From a virus, in IMG/VR virus record IMGVR_UViG_3300028114_000048, positions 1-34,293 of that record: 34,293 bases of DNA. One strand, given 5' to 3'. Positions 21,373-29,723 of the stretch are shown in pieces. A program made the position numbers and the translations under genes. Every line of letters starts with the position of its first letter. Position 1 is the first letter of the stretch. The notes beneath the pieces are model-generated. The model worked only from the letters and a program-made list of their open reading frames with translations. It searched no databases and was not told where the DNA came from.

Positions 21373-21558
21373 ATGAAAATAATCCTACAATGGACAGAAG
21401 GTCGCCAAACAAGGCAGACTGAAACAGAAATCCCAAGTGATAAAACATGGGAAGAAGTAAAAGAATTTCTACTCCAAGCTACTTTGAAGGCTTACAAATA
21501 CACAGACGAACCATTACCTAAAGGATTATCAGAGTCAGATTTACAAATACAAGGATGA
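21373..21558 (+). CDS. 61-residue protein, unknown
   Basis: Starts MKIILQWTEGRQTRQTETEI, a beta hairpin, then a helix TWEEVKEFLLQATLKAY. Its TGA overlaps the ATG of the HExxH gene (ATGA 21555-21558), so they are coupled. Sits ten bases after groEL. No family recognised. Confidence 0.5.
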   Translation: MKIILQWTEGRQTRQTETEIPSDKTWEEVKEFLLQATLKAYKYTDEPLPKGLSESDLQIQG

Positions 21559-21983
21559 AATTTGAAGTATTAAAACAATATCCGCCTAATATAGAACAAA
21601 TAAAAAAGGTTTTCAACCTTACAGAAAAAGATATCCTTGAAAAAGGTATCTGTTTTGCTTATGGTATGACTTTATTTAATCCATCAGGACTACTTATACC
21701 ACATCATTTGAACGTACACGAATTAATACATCAACAAGAACAGCTTAAAATTGGAGTAGAAGAATGGTGGGATAAATATATAGAAGATAAAGATTTTAGA
21801 TTAGAGCAAGAACTTATGGCTTACTCCGCACAATATCAATTTGCTAAATCTAAAATGAATAATAAACAAGCAAAATACTTTTTAACGCAAATAGCAATGG
21901 AAATGTCAGGAAAAACTTATGGTTTCGGATTAGATTATGGTATAATAGAGAATAAGATTAGAAATTATAATAAACACAAATAA
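21555..21983 (+). CDS. HExxH zinc-metallopeptidase-like protein
   Basis: A 142-residue protein with His55-Glu56-Leu-Ile-His59 (NVHELIHQQEQ), the zinc-binding motif of metallopeptidases, followed by FRLEQELMAYSAQYQFA, where Glu86 could be the third ligand. The N-terminal strand FAYGMTLFNPSGLLIPHHL has the edge-strand look of minimal gluzincin domains. No signal peptide. It lies between the chaperonin and the terminase genes. A head-maturation or host-targeting protease is possible, but no substrate evidence exists. Confidence 0.6.
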   Translation: MKFEVLKQYPPNIEQIKKVFNLTEKDILEKGICFAYGMTLFNPSGLLIPHHLNVHELIHQQEQLKIGVEEWWDKYIEDKDFRLEQELMAYSAQYQFAKSKMNNKQAKYFLTQIAMEMSGKTYGFGLDYGIIENKIRNYNKHK

Positions 21984-21984
21984 T

Positions 21985-22167
21985 ATGCCATATAGTGCAG
22001 CAGCTAAAAAAATGATGAGGGACAAATATAAAAAAGAGTCACCTTTCAAAGTAGCAAAAGAAATATATATAGAAAAGCCAATAAAAGGACTTAAGAAAAT
22101 AGGTAACTTTTTAAAAGAAAATAATAAGAATGTAAAAGCTTCTATGGAATACGGAGCTAGACCATAA
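21985..22167 (+). CDS. 60-residue basic protein, unknown
   Basis: Starts one base after the peptidase-like stop (TAATATG). Lys-rich (MPYSAAAKKMMRDKYKKESP, then IEKPIKGLKKIGNFLKE), helical, ending EYGARP. It may bind nucleic acid or be a minor virion protein. Followed by the small terminase after six bases. Confidence 0.5.
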   Translation: MPYSAAAKKMMRDKYKKESPFKVAKEIYIEKPIKGLKKIGNFLKENNKNVKASMEYGARP

Positions 22168-22173
22168 TACTCA

Positions 22174-22644
22174 ATGTCTAAAGAGACAGCATCAAAAACA
22201 GAAAAAGGATTAAATCTGCAACAAGAACAATTTTGTCAATTATATGTTAATAGTGAAAGAGAACTATTTGGTAATGGTACACAATGCTATTTACAGGTAT
22301 ATGGAGCAGAATATCTATTGAAAAATAAAAAGCCAATGAGCTACCAAGTGGCAATGGCTAGTGCCTCTCGTATGTTAAGCAACGTTAAGATTATTAGTAG
22401 GATAAATGAACTACTAGAGACTGGTGGATTTACTGATGAGAATGTAGATAAGCAACATTTATTCTTGATAAATCAACATGCAGATTTAAAGACTAAACTT
22501 GGTGCTATTAAGGAATATAACGAATTAAAACAAAGGATACAAAAGAAACTAGATATAACAAGTGGAGGAGATAAAATAGTATTTATGCCACAAGAACTAT
22601 TAGACAAACATTCAATAAATGAAGAAAACCAACGAACATCATAA
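22174..22644 (+). CDS. terS: Terminase small subunit
   Basis: A 156-residue protein with the helix-turn-helix pattern of small terminases: LNLQQEQFCQLYVNSE, GNGTQCYLQVYG, YQVAMASASRMLSNVKIISRI, NELLE. This matches the terminase_2-type family that recognises the packaging site and stimulates the large subunit. The C-terminal half (HADLKTKLGAIKEYNELKQR) is the oligomerisation helix. Directly upstream of the large terminase, as expected. Confidence 0.85.
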   Translation: MSKETASKTEKGLNLQQEQFCQLYVNSERELFGNGTQCYLQVYGAEYLLKNKKPMSYQVAMASASRMLSNVKIISRINELLETGGFTDENVDKQHLFLINQHADLKTKLGAIKEYNELKQRIQKKLDITSGGDKIVFMPQELLDKHSINEENQRTS

Positions 22645-22664
22645 AAGACAACTTTCAAAATGTA

Positions 22665-23972
22665 ATGATATTACACGAAGCACAAAGCAAGATAGCTAAA
22701 AGCAAAGCAAGATTTAGAGTCGTTAATTGTGGTAGACGATTTGGAAAGACTTTATTGTCTTGTTGGGAAATGTTTGCTTTTGCTGTAGCTAAAGAAGATG
22801 GGAGAGTAGCTTATATTGCACCTACTTATCAACAAGCTAGGGATATAGCATGGAATGAATTAAAGAAGATATGTCTACCTGTTATGGAAGGACAACCAAA
22901 TGAAAGTAGACTAGAGATAAAAGTTAAAAATAAGTTTGGTGGTACATCTCAAATATCATTAAGAGGGTGGGAAAGTGTGGATACATTAAGAGGTCAAATG
23001 TTTGATTTTCTAGTATTAGACGAAATATCATCATATCGTAACTTTTGGATGAACTGGCAAGAAGTATTAAGACCTACTCTCACAGATAGGAAAGGTTGCG
23101 GTTTATTCATATCAACACCAAAAGGATTTAATCATTTTTACGATTTATATAACTTGCATATACAAGATACAGACTATGAATCATTCCACTTTACTACTTA
23201 TGACAATCCATTTGTGCCAACTGAAGAAATAGACAAATCTAAAAAAGAAATAACAGAAGATAGATTTGCACAAGAGTATTTAGCCGATTTTAGAAAAACA
23301 GAAGGTGTTGTGTATAAAGAATTTAATAGAGAAAGACACATAATAAAAGGAGAATTTAATAATGATGATTATAATATAATTAAAACATTTGGTGGTGTTG
23401 ACTTTGGTTTCGTACATTATGCAGGTGTCATTACACTAAAAAAATCAGGCAATGGTACATATTATATATCTGATGAATGGTATAAGACTGGCAAAACAGA
23501 TGCTCAAATAGCCGATTATGTTTCTGCATTACAATGGAATGAGTGTTACCCAGACCCAGAAAGTGCTGGCGGTATCGAAGAATTAAATAGACGTGGAGTT
23601 AATGTTAGAGAAGTTAATAAAGGTAGAGATTCTATACGAAATGGAGTTAATGTTGTTAGAGAATTATTCAAACAAGGTAGATTGTATGTTCATGAATCTT
23701 GTATTAATACAGTATGGGAATTAGAAACATATTCTTATGATGAGCCTAAATTGAGTCCTAGATTTGATGAAATACCTAAAAAAGAGAATGATCATTTAAT
23801 GGATGCGTTACGTTATGCACTGATGATGGAATCATCCGTAAAAGAACAAGAGTATGCTATTCGAACTCGCCCTGATTGGATATCAAGGAAATCAAACGGA
23901 ATACTTAGACCAGAATTACCTAGAGATGAAAGAATAATACAGACACGACCAATATGGATTAAAAGAAAATAA
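22665..23972 (+). CDS. terL: Terminase large subunit (packaging ATPase-nuclease)
   Basis: A 435-residue protein. Walker A is GRRFGKT (residues 23-29), Walker B is FLVLDE (Asp119-Glu120), and a coupling motif ISTPKGFN follows. The nuclease domain shows Asp246 in GGVDFG, and Asp376 and Asp380 in NDHLMDALRYAL, the expected acidic residues of the RNase-H-like fold. It pumps DNA into proheads and cuts it at packaging ends. Length and motif order are canonical. Followed by the portal promoter. Confidence 0.95.
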   Translation: MILHEAQSKIAKSKARFRVVNCGRRFGKTLLSCWEMFAFAVAKEDGRVAYIAPTYQQARDIAWNELKKICLPVMEGQPNESRLEIKVKNKFGGTSQISLRGWESVDTLRGQMFDFLVLDEISSYRNFWMNWQEVLRPTLTDRKGCGLFISTPKGFNHFYDLYNLHIQDTDYESFHFTTYDNPFVPTEEIDKSKKEITEDRFAQEYLADFRKTEGVVYKEFNRERHIIKGEFNNDDYNIIKTFGGVDFGFVHYAGVITLKKSGNGTYYISDEWYKTGKTDAQIADYVSALQWNECYPDPESAGGIEELNRRGVNVREVNKGRDSIRNGVNVVRELFKQGRLYVHESCINTVWELETYSYDEPKLSPRFDEIPKKENDHLMDALRYALMMESSVKEQEYAIRTRPDWISRKSNGILRPELPRDERIIQTRPIWIKRK

Positions 23973-23983
23973 TTGACATTTGT

Positions 23984-24010
23984 GCTTTACAAATTATTTT
24001 ATGTTATAAT
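23984..24010 (+). promoter_or_regulatory. Promoter of the portal/head genes, shared late-type motif
   Basis: GCTTTACAAAT (23984-23994), 10 bases, TATAAT (24005-24010) with an extended -10 TGT before it. Same arrangement as the groEL promoter at 19640. A GAAAGGAAG lies about 22 bases before the GTG, too far for normal ribosome binding. Confidence 0.65.
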
Positions 24011-24049
24011 ATATGTAACGAAAGGAAGTATCGTTATTAATTTAAAAAA

Positions 24050-25978
24050 GTGTTAGGCGATATTCTAATAGAAAAAAATAATATCATTTCTCCTTTGTCT
24101 GCTTATCAACCAAGCGATAGCATTCGTGAACTTACTTTTGCCATTAAACAAAAATACCAAGACGGAGAAACTAATTTAACTACTTCATACAAAGAATTTA
24201 ATAATCGTTCTGTAATAGAAAGAACTAATGAAGACCAAAGAGCATGGTTATCATGGACACCAGAACCTTATGAAGGAGATGATGATTGGAGATGGAATGG
24301 TATAAGACCAATAACAAGGAATAAAGTTATATCTACAGCAGCACACTTAACTGCACAACTTATAATCCCTCATGTATTTGCTCAAAATCAATTTGATGAA
24401 CAAGATAGAGAGGTGGCTAATGTAATGCGTGATTTGATAGAATACAACATTAAACGCTCTAACTACGAGACTACATTCCTATTTGCTGTTATATCTGGTC
24501 TAGTAAACCCTGTAACATTCTTTCAAGTTGATTACACTATGTCATGGCAAGATATATGGGAAGGAGACAAACTAAAGAAAGTAATTGATGACATATTCAC
24601 AGGCTTTCAACACTCTCTCCGAGGTGCTGATGATGTGATGATAGAAAATCCATATCAATTTGAACTACAAAAGCAAGACTGGATAATGGAAAAAGACCTT
24701 ATATCTTATGGCACAGCAGAAGCAGAATGTGGACAATTCGAGCAATTTAGATATGTACAAGCTGGTAAGAAAGTTATTTTACATGAAGACGGTAATTTTT
24801 ATGATATAGAAGACCCTAACGACGGTCTTGTTGAAAAAATAGTATATAAGAATAGACGAAAAGACCAAGAGATAAAATTTGTTGGTGGTGTATATTTTGG
24901 TAGTGATAACATAGACTACAACCCTATTGCTCACAGAACTAATAATAATAAGCCTAAGTATAATCTTGTTAAATTTGGCTATGAACCTATTGATGAAATG
25001 AAATTCTTTTACTACAAGTCTTTGGTAGCTAAAATGTCTAACGACCAAGAGGCTGTTGATAGAGAATGGCAAATGTATTTTGATTCATCATTCTTATCTA
25101 CATTTCCTCCTACAATAACTATGGGGGCTGGAATAATTGATAGAAGTGTTATGGCTCCTGCTACTAACACAGAAATAGGCAGAGATGCAAAGATACAACC
25201 TATAAACATATCAAACCCTAGTGCAGCTTTGGGTGCATTAAGAGAAGCCGAAAGGTCTGTTACAGAATCATCACAAGATTCACAATTACAAGGACAAGGC
25301 GGTCAAGTAGAGAAGACAGCTAGAGAATCAATACTATTGCAACAAAATGCTCAAACCAATCTCGGTATTGCTAGTAAAATGATAGGTTTTATGGTCAAGG
25401 AAATTGGCTCACTTGTAGTAGATGACATTATTCGGTATCAATCTATTGGTGAAATAAAAGAAATAACAGGTGAAATGAGTTATAAGACTTTTCTTGTAGA
25501 CGGTAAAATACAAGGTGGTAAGAATAAAACATCAAAAATAGTTTTTACTGATAGATTTGCCGGTAAAGTTATGTCAAAAGCTGAAAGAGAAATGGAAGAA
25601 TATAAAATGCTTGATAATGCTAGTGATGAAGAAGAAATATACGAAGTCAACCCGTACGCTTTTGCTATGATGGACTACTTAATAACTATTGATGCAGATA
25701 GAGTTTTACAAAGAAACGACGCATTTGAGAGAGCATTTAAACTTGAAACATATGACCGAGCGATAGCAAACCCTTTGGTACAGCAAGACCCAGAATCACA
25801 GCTTAAAATTACAAGAGATTTTCTGTTTGAACCTCTAATAAAAGGTGAGGCATCAAAATATTTGCCAAATATTCAAAAAGTGGCTAATGCTTTGATTCCT
25901 CAACAAGAGGATCAGGGAGGTAATGACCTACCAAGTCGCATAATGAAGTCGAGTGCGATGGAGAATATTAATATTTAA
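24050..25978 (+). CDS. Portal protein
   Basis: A 642-residue protein in the position and of the size of podovirus portals. I start at GTG 24050 because an in-frame stop lies at 24038 and no ATG is close. It has the portal-style N-terminal region (WRWNGIRPITRNKVISTAAH), the long central stem (LREAERSVTESSQDSQLQGQ, VEKTARESILLQQNAQTN), and helices typical of portal crowns toward the end (LVQQDPESQLKITRDFLF). The portal forms the dodecameric head vertex through which DNA is pumped. First gene behind the 23984 promoter. Confidence 0.8.
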   Translation: MLGDILIEKNNIISPLSAYQPSDSIRELTFAIKQKYQDGETNLTTSYKEFNNRSVIERTNEDQRAWLSWTPEPYEGDDDWRWNGIRPITRNKVISTAAHLTAQLIIPHVFAQNQFDEQDREVANVMRDLIEYNIKRSNYETTFLFAVISGLVNPVTFFQVDYTMSWQDIWEGDKLKKVIDDIFTGFQHSLRGADDVMIENPYQFELQKQDWIMEKDLISYGTAEAECGQFEQFRYVQAGKKVILHEDGNFYDIEDPNDGLVEKIVYKNRRKDQEIKFVGGVYFGSDNIDYNPIAHRTNNNKPKYNLVKFGYEPIDEMKFFYYKSLVAKMSNDQEAVDREWQMYFDSSFLSTFPPTITMGAGIIDRSVMAPATNTEIGRDAKIQPINISNPSAALGALREAERSVTESSQDSQLQGQGGQVEKTARESILLQQNAQTNLGIASKMIGFMVKEIGSLVVDDIIRYQSIGEIKEITGEMSYKTFLVDGKIQGGKNKTSKIVFTDRFAGKVMSKAEREMEEYKMLDNASDEEEIYEVNPYAFAMMDYLITIDADRVLQRNDAFERAFKLETYDRAIANPLVQQDPESQLKITRDFLFEPLIKGEASKYLPNIQKVANALIPQQEDQGGNDLPSRIMKSSAMENINI

Positions 25979-25986
25979 CAAATAAA

Positions 25987-26172
25987 ATGGCAAAGAAAGT
26001 AACAAAAAGACTAGGAAGTGCTAAAAAGGTTTCAAAACTATTTTATGCTACTGCTGATAAGTATAAGAGAGCAGTTAAAATGGTTGATTCTAAAGAATAT
26101 AAGTCTGTTAAAGAAGCTTATACGGCTTTAGGAGGAACGTTTAGTGAAGGACATGGCTATATGCCAGTTTAG
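25987..26172 (+). CDS. 61-residue basic head-region protein, unknown
   Basis: Starts MAKKVTKRLGSAKKVSKLFY, strongly basic, then TADKYKRAVKMVDSKEYKSV and TFSEGHGYMPV. Nine bases after the portal stop. Basic character suggests DNA contact or a small packaged protein; no motif is decisive. Confidence 0.5.
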   Translation: MAKKVTKRLGSAKKVSKLFYATADKYKRAVKMVDSKEYKSVKEAYTALGGTFSEGHGYMPV

Positions 26173-26200
26173 TTATTATTAGGAAGATAATTGGAAGATT

Positions 26201-26581
26201 ATGAAAACATTTTTAAAGAAAAAAGAAGAGAACATTGACAAAGAAAGGCGTGAAGAACTAAGAAAATCACAGCCAGTAATAGATGAAAAGAATGAAGCTG
26301 TATTTGTAAACGGTGCTAAATACAGACGAGCAAAAGATATTCTTGATTTAATTAATGGCAATAGAGCTGCCATAAAACAAGAAGAATTGATGAGAATAGA
26401 ACATTATCAAAGACAACTTGAAATTCAAGAAGTAGACCTAAAAAGCGATATTGCTCTGCCAGCCCTTTATGAAATTCTAGGTGGTCTTATAAGGACTATA
26501 TCTGAACACACTGAAGCTGTTAAAAAAAGTAAAGAAATGAAAGACAAAGGTAAGAAAAACATAATGGGTCTTAAAGAATAA
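26201..26581 (+). CDS. 126-residue head-region protein, unknown
   Basis: A charged coiled-coil-like start (MKTFLKKKEENIDKERREEL), then VIDEKNEAVFVNGAKYRRAK and a helix around EELMRIEHYQRQLEIQEVDL. Its TAA overlaps the next ATG (TAATG at 26579). Position between portal and scaffold is typical for small head-assembly helpers in this phage group. Function unknown. Confidence 0.5.
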   Translation: MKTFLKKKEENIDKERREELRKSQPVIDEKNEAVFVNGAKYRRAKDILDLINGNRAAIKQEELMRIEHYQRQLEIQEVDLKSDIALPALYEILGGLIRTISEHTEAVKKSKEMKDKGKKNIMGLKE

Positions 26582-26910
26582 TGAACTATCTCAAACTAAA
26601 ATTAATTCAATATTTAGTTAAAAATCTTTTGGTAGCTATTAATGCTGATGAAATAATTACTTTTACAAATCAAGGTACTTATTTAAAAGGTAGAAGACTA
26701 ACGAATGAGGAGGTTTTTCAATTAAAAGATGATGCTAATTCATTTGAAAAATCTTTTCTTTGGCAAGTAATGACAAATGAAGTCAGATTTTTATCAAATG
26801 ATAGAATGTTTGAGAAAAGTGCAGTAGAAGGAAATTCGGTGTTTGGTAGAGCAATGTTGTATAATTTGAATATATTAGAACAATTTATAAAGCGTTGTAA
26901 AAATTTATAA
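26581..26910 (+). CDS. 109-residue head-region protein, unknown
   Basis: Starts MNYLKLKLIQYLVKNLLVAI, moderately hydrophobic but not a clear membrane segment, then DEIITFTNQGTYLKGRRLTN and EKSFLWQVMTNEVRFLSNDR. I have a faint memory of similar proteins next to scaffold genes in uncultured phages. Coupled to the previous gene by a TAATG overlap. Followed by a long hairpin. Confidence 0.5.
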   Translation: MNYLKLKLIQYLVKNLLVAINADEIITFTNQGTYLKGRRLTNEEVFQLKDDANSFEKSFLWQVMTNEVRFLSNDRMFEKSAVEGNSVFGRAMLYNLNILEQFIKRCKNL

Positions 26911-26917
26911 GATAATT

Positions 26918-26976
26918 CCTTGTTAGATTCAATGGTGTACTGGAACTTCCCCAGTTCACCATTGAGTCCGACAAGG
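26918..26976 (+). other. Long stem-loop upstream of the scaffold gene
   Basis: CCTTGT (26918) pairs with ACAAGG (26971-26976). TCAATGGTG (26929-26937) pairs with CACCATTGA (26957-26965), and ACTGG with CCAGT near the loop, with small internal mismatches. There is no T-tract, so it is more likely a processing, stabilising or translational control element than a terminator. Confidence 0.65.
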
Positions 26977-26996
26977 ACTAGGAAGACAAAAAAACT

Positions 26997-27695
26997 ATGG
27001 AAGATGAAATAAAACAAGAGGAATTAGAAACAGAAACTGACACTGGAGAAACCTCTCTCGAAAGTCAGGAAGCTGAATTAGAAGAATCTGAAGAAACCGA
27101 AGAGGAATCAGAAGGATCTGAAAATGAAGCAAAGGACATTGACTTTAAAGGTGAACTTGAGAAAGTTACAGGAAAAGAGTCTCGTTCTGAAGCTGAAAAA
27201 GCTATCTTTACATTAAAGAAAGTAGCTGAAAGAGTGACAGAACTAGGACAAGACCCTGCTGAAATTCTTAAAATAAAACCTAAAAAAGAAGTACAAGCTG
27301 ATACCAAGACTGTTGTACAGTCTGAAATACAGAGAACATTTATCGAGCGTGATGTAATGGCTTTAGCTAAAAATGACGACCATTTTAAACTAATGATGCA
27401 TTATGTTGATAACAATAAGTTATCTGCTCAAGATGCTTATGTACTTTCTATGAAAGGTACTCTTTTAAGAAAAGAATCTGAAGTAAAGAGAAGTTTAATA
27501 CAATTTGCTTCTCCTAAAATGGGTTCTAAAAAAGCAGTTTTGACTCCTACAATACCAGAACATCCTCAATCGGATTTATTGGTAAAGAGAGGCTATTCTT
27601 TTGACCCAAAGACTAAGTCTTACAAAGGTAAGTTTTACGAAGAGTATTACGATTCTACTGATAAAACTTGGAAATCAAGAAAACTACAAAAATAG
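26997..27695 (+). CDS. Scaffolding protein
   Basis: A 232-residue protein with the usual scaffold profile: a very acidic N-terminus (Glu/Ser-rich, for example EELETETDTGETS), a helical middle (EAEKAIFTLKKVAERVTEL, SEIQRTFIERDVMALAKN) and a basic C-terminus (KTWKSRKLQK) that could bind the coat protein. Placed between the portal and the coat protein, where scaffold genes normally lie. It is flanked by hairpins on both sides. Scaffolds direct prohead assembly and then leave. Confidence 0.7.
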   Translation: MEDEIKQEELETETDTGETSLESQEAELEESEETEEESEGSENEAKDIDFKGELEKVTGKESRSEAEKAIFTLKKVAERVTELGQDPAEILKIKPKKEVQADTKTVVQSEIQRTFIERDVMALAKNDDHFKLMMHYVDNNKLSAQDAYVLSMKGTLLRKESEVKRSLIQFASPKMGSKKAVLTPTIPEHPQSDLLVKRGYSFDPKTKSYKGKFYEEYYDSTDKTWKSRKLQK

Positions 27696-27703
27696 AGTCA
27701 TTG

Positions 27704-27744
27704 TCCAATTATTAGACCCATTGAGTTGGGTGAACTTAATTGGA
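27704..27744 (+). other. Stem-loop between scaffold and decoration genes
   Basis: TCCAATTA (27704-27711) pairs with TAATTGGA (27737-27744), and ACCCA (27716-27720) with TGGGT (27727-27731). Asymmetric internal loops TTAG/GAACT separate the two stems. It ends five bases before the next ATG, so it could affect initiation or act as a processing site. Confidence 0.6.
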
Positions 27745-27749
27745 AACAA

Positions 27750-28274
27750 ATGGCAGAAAATAATGTAAGAATTTTAAAGGGTGGTGCTACAGTACAACGC
27801 TTCAGAACAGAAGCTAACGTTGCTGTTTCTCCACTTCCTGGTGATGCAATAAAAGGTGCTATTGGAACTGGAACTAACTATGTTGGTCTATGTCTCGATG
27901 GTGACCCAGAACAAGAGACAGATGTATTTATAGGAGTATCAAAAAATGGTGGTGTAGCAAACACTGCTTCTGCAAATGGTACTATCGACGTTGAGTTAAT
28001 ATCATCTGGTAGAACTATACTAGAAGCAAAGGCAACTACAGTAGCAAACGTTGATACAGATGCTAAAATATTGGCTCTATTGTTTGACCAAGTAACTTTT
28101 GATAGGTCTGCTTCGACAGCTGCGGGCGTTTTGACTGTTGACGAGGATGAAGGAACTGATACAGACGTTCATGGTTTGTGTATGTTGGATATAAGAGTAA
28201 CAGATGGAATGGTATTCTTTACTCCAATGATAGCAACTTGGGGTGTAGGTTTTGGTGAGCTTACACAAGCTTAA
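27750..28274 (+). CDS. Probable capsid decoration/head-fibre-type protein
   Basis: A 174-residue beta-rich protein. I use ATG 27750; the longer frame from TTG 27726 would start inside the hairpin. Sequence GGATVQRFRTEANVAVSPLP, NGTIDVELISSGRTILEAKA and a series of short strands fit a small decoration protein adjacent to the coat gene. No catalytic residues. Confirmed only by position and composition. Confidence 0.5.
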   Translation: MAENNVRILKGGATVQRFRTEANVAVSPLPGDAIKGAIGTGTNYVGLCLDGDPEQETDVFIGVSKNGGVANTASANGTIDVELISSGRTILEAKATTVANVDTDAKILALLFDQVTFDRSASTAAGVLTVDEDEGTDTDVHGLCMLDIRVTDGMVFFTPMIATWGVGFGELTQA

Positions 28275-28298
28275 TTATAAATTAATTATTAAAATAAA

Positions 28299-29261
28299 AT
28301 GGGTGGAGTAATTAGACAAGTAGTAGCGAACGTAGGGATCACAACAGGCTCAGGTCTTGATGAGATTTTCGGTTCAGCTTACGAAATGGACAAACAGCCT
28401 GGAGAAGTCCGAGCTGATAATTCATTGTTTTTTAAACAAGACAACACTGATTGGCTTACTGTACAGTATGCAGAATCAATGGGTCCTGGTGATTTTGAAG
28501 AAACTTCAGAAGATGAAGAAGTGGATGAGGCAACTGTTCGTGTTGGAAACAGAACTACAGCAGAAATGCTTGAGTTCGACAGGGATATAGCAATTCCACA
28601 AAGATATCAAGAGTCTTCACAGGCTTATGGTATGGTTGAAAAATGGGTTAGTGAATTAGGTATAAGAGCTAGAACTTCAAGAGACAAGCACGCTTTCTTT
28701 AGGTCTTATGCTGACGCTTTTTCTGGTGTAACAACTCCAGATGGTTCAGCACTTATAGCAAACTCACACACAGCTCTCTCAGGAGATACTGTTGATAACC
28801 TTGAAACTGGTGCAGCATCAGCAGATAACCTCGCAACTTTGATACACTCTCTAAGAGTGCAAAAAGCACAAGACGGTTCTCTTGGCTCATGTCATGCAGA
28901 CGGTCTTCTTGGACCTTCAGTATTACATCCTACTCTTATGGTTATCACAGCTTCTGATATGAAGCCTGGTACTGGAGAGAATGATATTAACTACATTTCA
29001 AAGGTTTATCCTGGTCTTGTAGTTGGTGCTTCTGAATGGTTAGACGAAGATTACAACACTTACAACACAAATGGTGATACTTCATACTTTGTAGTTTCAA
29101 AGATGCATAGTATTACTCGTGCTGTTCGTGTACCTATCCAAAACGGATATGTAGGACCTGAAGTAGATAGAAAGCGTAGAGCTTTTTACAGAGCTAGATT
29201 CTCAGAAAGAGTTTATGCTGGTACTTGGGTTGGAATTGTAGGAAGTAACGGAACTGCTTAA
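28299..29261 (+). CDS. Major capsid protein
   Basis: A 320-residue protein immediately downstream of the scaffold and decoration genes. Features match HK97-fold coat proteins: EMLEFDRDIAIPQRYQES (E-loop/N-arm region), SGVTTPDGSALIANSHTALS, DNLATLIHSLRVQKAQDG, the long helix region, and LLGPSVLHPTLMVITASDM of the P-domain-like part. It ends with YRARFSERVYAGTWVGIVGS. The LIANSHTALS/L..PTLMV combination resembles Mu gpT-like coats. Its size and position make it the best coat candidate. Confidence 0.85.
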   Translation: MGGVIRQVVANVGITTGSGLDEIFGSAYEMDKQPGEVRADNSLFFKQDNTDWLTVQYAESMGPGDFEETSEDEEVDEATVRVGNRTTAEMLEFDRDIAIPQRYQESSQAYGMVEKWVSELGIRARTSRDKHAFFRSYADAFSGVTTPDGSALIANSHTALSGDTVDNLETGAASADNLATLIHSLRVQKAQDGSLGSCHADGLLGPSVLHPTLMVITASDMKPGTGENDINYISKVYPGLVVGASEWLDEDYNTYNTNGDTSYFVVSKMHSITRAVRVPIQNGYVGPEVDRKRRAFYRARFSERVYAGTWVGIVGSNGTA

Positions 29262-29284
29262 TTATCACTTAATCATCAACCAAT

Positions 29285-29647
29285 ATGACAAATAAAATCA
29301 TTGGAGGAATTGCGGTGCTTGCACTTATATTCTCAATAATTGGTCTGGTTGGTGGTAATCAATCAGAATCTAATTTGGGCGGAGGTACTCGTTTCCAAAA
29401 TGGTATCAGTGCGGATAACATTTCTCCTAATGCAGGAGAAGTAAGAGGAACAACTTTCACTTCAACAGGTGACGTTGTTCTTGGGGGTGGGACTTTGAAT
29501 GTAACAACTTCAAATACAGCTACTTCAACTTTAGTAGTAGGTTGTGTGCAATTTTATGCGACGTCTACTGCTACAGCACAAAGATTTCAAGCATCAACTA
29601 CACCAGGGGCTATGTACTCTGCGTATGGTTCTTGTCCAAATCTTTAG
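29285..29647 (+). CDS. Signal-anchored small virion-region protein
   Basis: A 120-residue protein. Residues about 5-23 are a hydrophobic signal/anchor (IIGGIAVLALIFSIIGLVGG). The rest is Ser/Thr/Gly-rich and beta-like (TFTSTGDVVLGGGTLNVTTS, ATSTATAQRFQAST), with two cysteines. It lies directly after the coat protein. A surface-exposed or assembly-membrane role is possible, but the reason for a hydrophobic leader in a virion gene is unclear. Confidence 0.5.
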   Translation: MTNKIIGGIAVLALIFSIIGLVGGNQSESNLGGGTRFQNGISADNISPNAGEVRGTTFTSTGDVVLGGGTLNVTTSNTATSTLVVGCVQFYATSTATAQRFQASTTPGAMYSAYGSCPNL

Positions 29648-29693
29648 AGCTTGGCTCACAGAGTCCCTTCGGGGATTCTGATGAGCCTGGCTC
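29647..29693 (+). other. UUCG-capped hairpin
   Basis: GAGC/GCTC outer pairs, GGCTCA/TGAGCC, and CAGAGTCCC/GGGATTCTG closed by a TTCG loop, about 19 pairs in all. It starts on the last base of the upstream stop codon. There is no T-tract; it could stop, slow or protect the transcript between the coat-proximal and tail genes. Confidence 0.6.
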
Positions 29694-29723
29694 AATTAAA
29701 AAATTAACTATTAATCATTTAAA

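Noticed and set aside
23973-24010. Consensus -35 TTGACA at 23973 paired with TATAAT at 24005
   Set aside because: The spacer would be 26 bp, too long for a sigma-70 promoter; the shared GCTTTACAAAT element is the better partner.
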